From assembly GCA_037442845.1 (NCBI GenBank), contig JBBIPL010000025.1:1-24383 (forward strand): 24,383 nt of DNA, written 5' to 3'. The DNA is from PFJX01 sp037442845. Its GTDB lineage: Bacteria > Pseudomonadota > Gammaproteobacteria > Burkholderiales > Thiobacillaceae. Of the stretch, positions 23,765 through 24,383 are shown one piece after another. The position numbers and the translations under genes are program-made. Each line of letters starts with the position of its first letter. Position 1 is the first letter of the stretch. The notes under the pieces are model-generated. The model was not told the origin of the DNA. It made no database searches and saw nothing but the letters and a program-made list of their open reading frames with translations.

Positions 23765-24338
23765 GTCTGCAAAGCTGCGGCGTCCTCTCTGTCATTCCGC
23801 CGATGACGCAACTCAACACGCCGTACCCGTCCACCGCTTACCTCACCGGCTTCCTGCGTGCGCGCGGCATCGCCGCCACGCAGGAAGATCTGGCCCTGGC
23901 CCTGGTGCTGTGCCTGTTCACGCCGGACGGGCTGCGCGCGATCCGCGCCCGTGTCGAGACCATTCCGCCGGTGCTGGTCGCTTTCGCCGAGCATTTCCAG
24001 CGTTATCTCGCCAGCATCGACGCCGCCATCGCCTTCCTGCAGGGGCGCGATCCCAGCCTCGCGCGTCGCATCGCGCGGCGCGATTTCCTGCCCGAGGGGC
24101 CGCGTTTCGCCGCGCTCGACGTCTACATCGACCCGCACGGCGGCGATCCGCTGGCCTGAGCGTTCGGCGCGCTCGGCGTGCAGGACCGCGCGCGGCATCT
24201 GGCGACGCTGTACCTGAATGACCTGGCCGACGTGCTGCGCGAGGCGGTCGATGCGCGTTTCGAATTCGTGCACTATGCCGAGTCGCTGGCGCAAAGCCAG
24301 GCCAGTTTCGAGCCGCTCGCCGCGGCCCTGGCGGCCAG
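23761..24338 (+). pseudogene. Broken B12-binding/radical-SAM-type protein gene, N-terminal remnant
   Basis: The frame opens with TTG at 23761 and reads IPPMTQLNTPYPSTAYLTGF, which I recognise as the N-terminus of a cobalamin-binding-domain radical SAM family. The frame stops at a TGA at 24157-24159 (codon 133). Translation resumes in the same frame directly after it with FGALGVQDRARHLATLYLND and FEFVHYAESLAQSQASF, consistent with one ancestral gene. The context PLA-stop-AFGALG suggests a tryptophan TGG changed to TGA. The remaining frame then runs into insertion-sequence-like DNA at about 24339, so the radical SAM core is not in the window. It is either a pseudogene or, less likely, a sequencing error plus an insertion. 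Confidence 0.65.
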
Positions 24339-24383
24339 TCAAAATCCCCCAGTGATGGCCACTTCAAAATCCCCCAGTAGCTG
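24339..24383. mobile_element. Probable terminal end of an IS21-family element (partial)
   Basis: The 15-bp unit TCAAAATCCCCCAGT occurs twice as a direct repeat, at 24339-24353 and 24364-24378. Several copies of an AAAATCCCCCA-type unit near the end are what I recall for IS21-family termini, where transposase binds. The window ends before istA could begin, so no transposase is visible and the exact tip and target duplication cannot be fixed. It abuts the broken radical-SAM frame. Confidence 0.6.

Noticed and set aside
24157..24159. In-frame TGA in the radical-SAM frame read as selenocysteine
   Set aside because: The site lies in the N-terminal accessory domain where I expect tryptophan, not at a redox cysteine, and no selenocysteine insertion hairpin is evident just after it. 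A nonsense mutation is simpler.

Overview
The window is GC-rich chromosomal DNA from a Gram-negative, flagellated bacterium. Gene content and order point to a betaproteobacterium, probably in or near Rhodocyclales/Nitrosomonadales. Supporting signs are the run exbB-exbD-lpxK-Trm112, the run methyltransferase-dapA-bamC-metallohydrolase, and the run pcnB-folK-deoxynucleoside kinase-panB-panC-panD. This placement is inferred from remembered synteny and was not checked by a search. Almost all genes are housekeeping or motility genes, packed with 1-20 bp overlaps.

Layout from left to right. (1) 168-578 (-) encodes a small secreted helical protein. (2) 809-4240 (+) holds two small proteins followed by the two-component pair PilS/PilR, a membrane sensor kinase and a sigma-54 activator. 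(3) 4252-4566 (-) is a small membrane protein, divergent from ampD (4647-5222, +), a peptidoglycan-recycling amidase. (4) 5271-9913 (-) is a metabolic and RNA cluster: pcnB, folK, a deoxynucleoside kinase, panB, panC and panD. (5) 10064-12267 (+) is an envelope cluster: exbB, exbD, lpxK and a Trm112-family protein. (6) 12302-18652 (+) is a flagellar late-assembly, switch and export cluster: fliJ, fliK, fliL, fliM, fliN, fliO, fliP, fliQ and fliR. (7) 18649-23764 (+) holds a methyltransferase, dapA, bamC, an MBL-fold hydrolase, a DEAD-box helicase and a DUF3301 protein. (8) 23761-24383 is a broken radical-SAM/B12-type gene that ends in what looks like the tip of an IS21-family element.

How the genes work together: PilSR would regulate type IV pilus genes that lie elsewhere. 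ExbBD supplies proton-motive-force energy to the outer membrane, LpxK completes a lipid A step and BamC is an outer-membrane assembly lipoprotein. AmpD and DapA connect to cell-wall recycling and to diaminopimelate/lysine synthesis. PanBCD makes pantothenate, and FolK makes the folate pterin precursor. FliM/FliN form the switch, FliOPQR the export gate, FliJ and FliK serve export and hook-length control, and FliL supports the stator.

No rRNA, tRNA, CRISPR array, phage or defence system was seen, and no convincing undescribed multi-gene system. The most interesting features are non-coding: a two-copy dispersed hairpin repeat (fliO-fliP gap and bamC-MBL gap), a perfect 17-bp inverted repeat touching the bamC stop codon, a hairpin-dense block inside the fliO-fliP gap, the Trm112/fliJ synteny junction, a duplicated motif in FliN, and the decaying radical-SAM gene with its insertion-sequence end.
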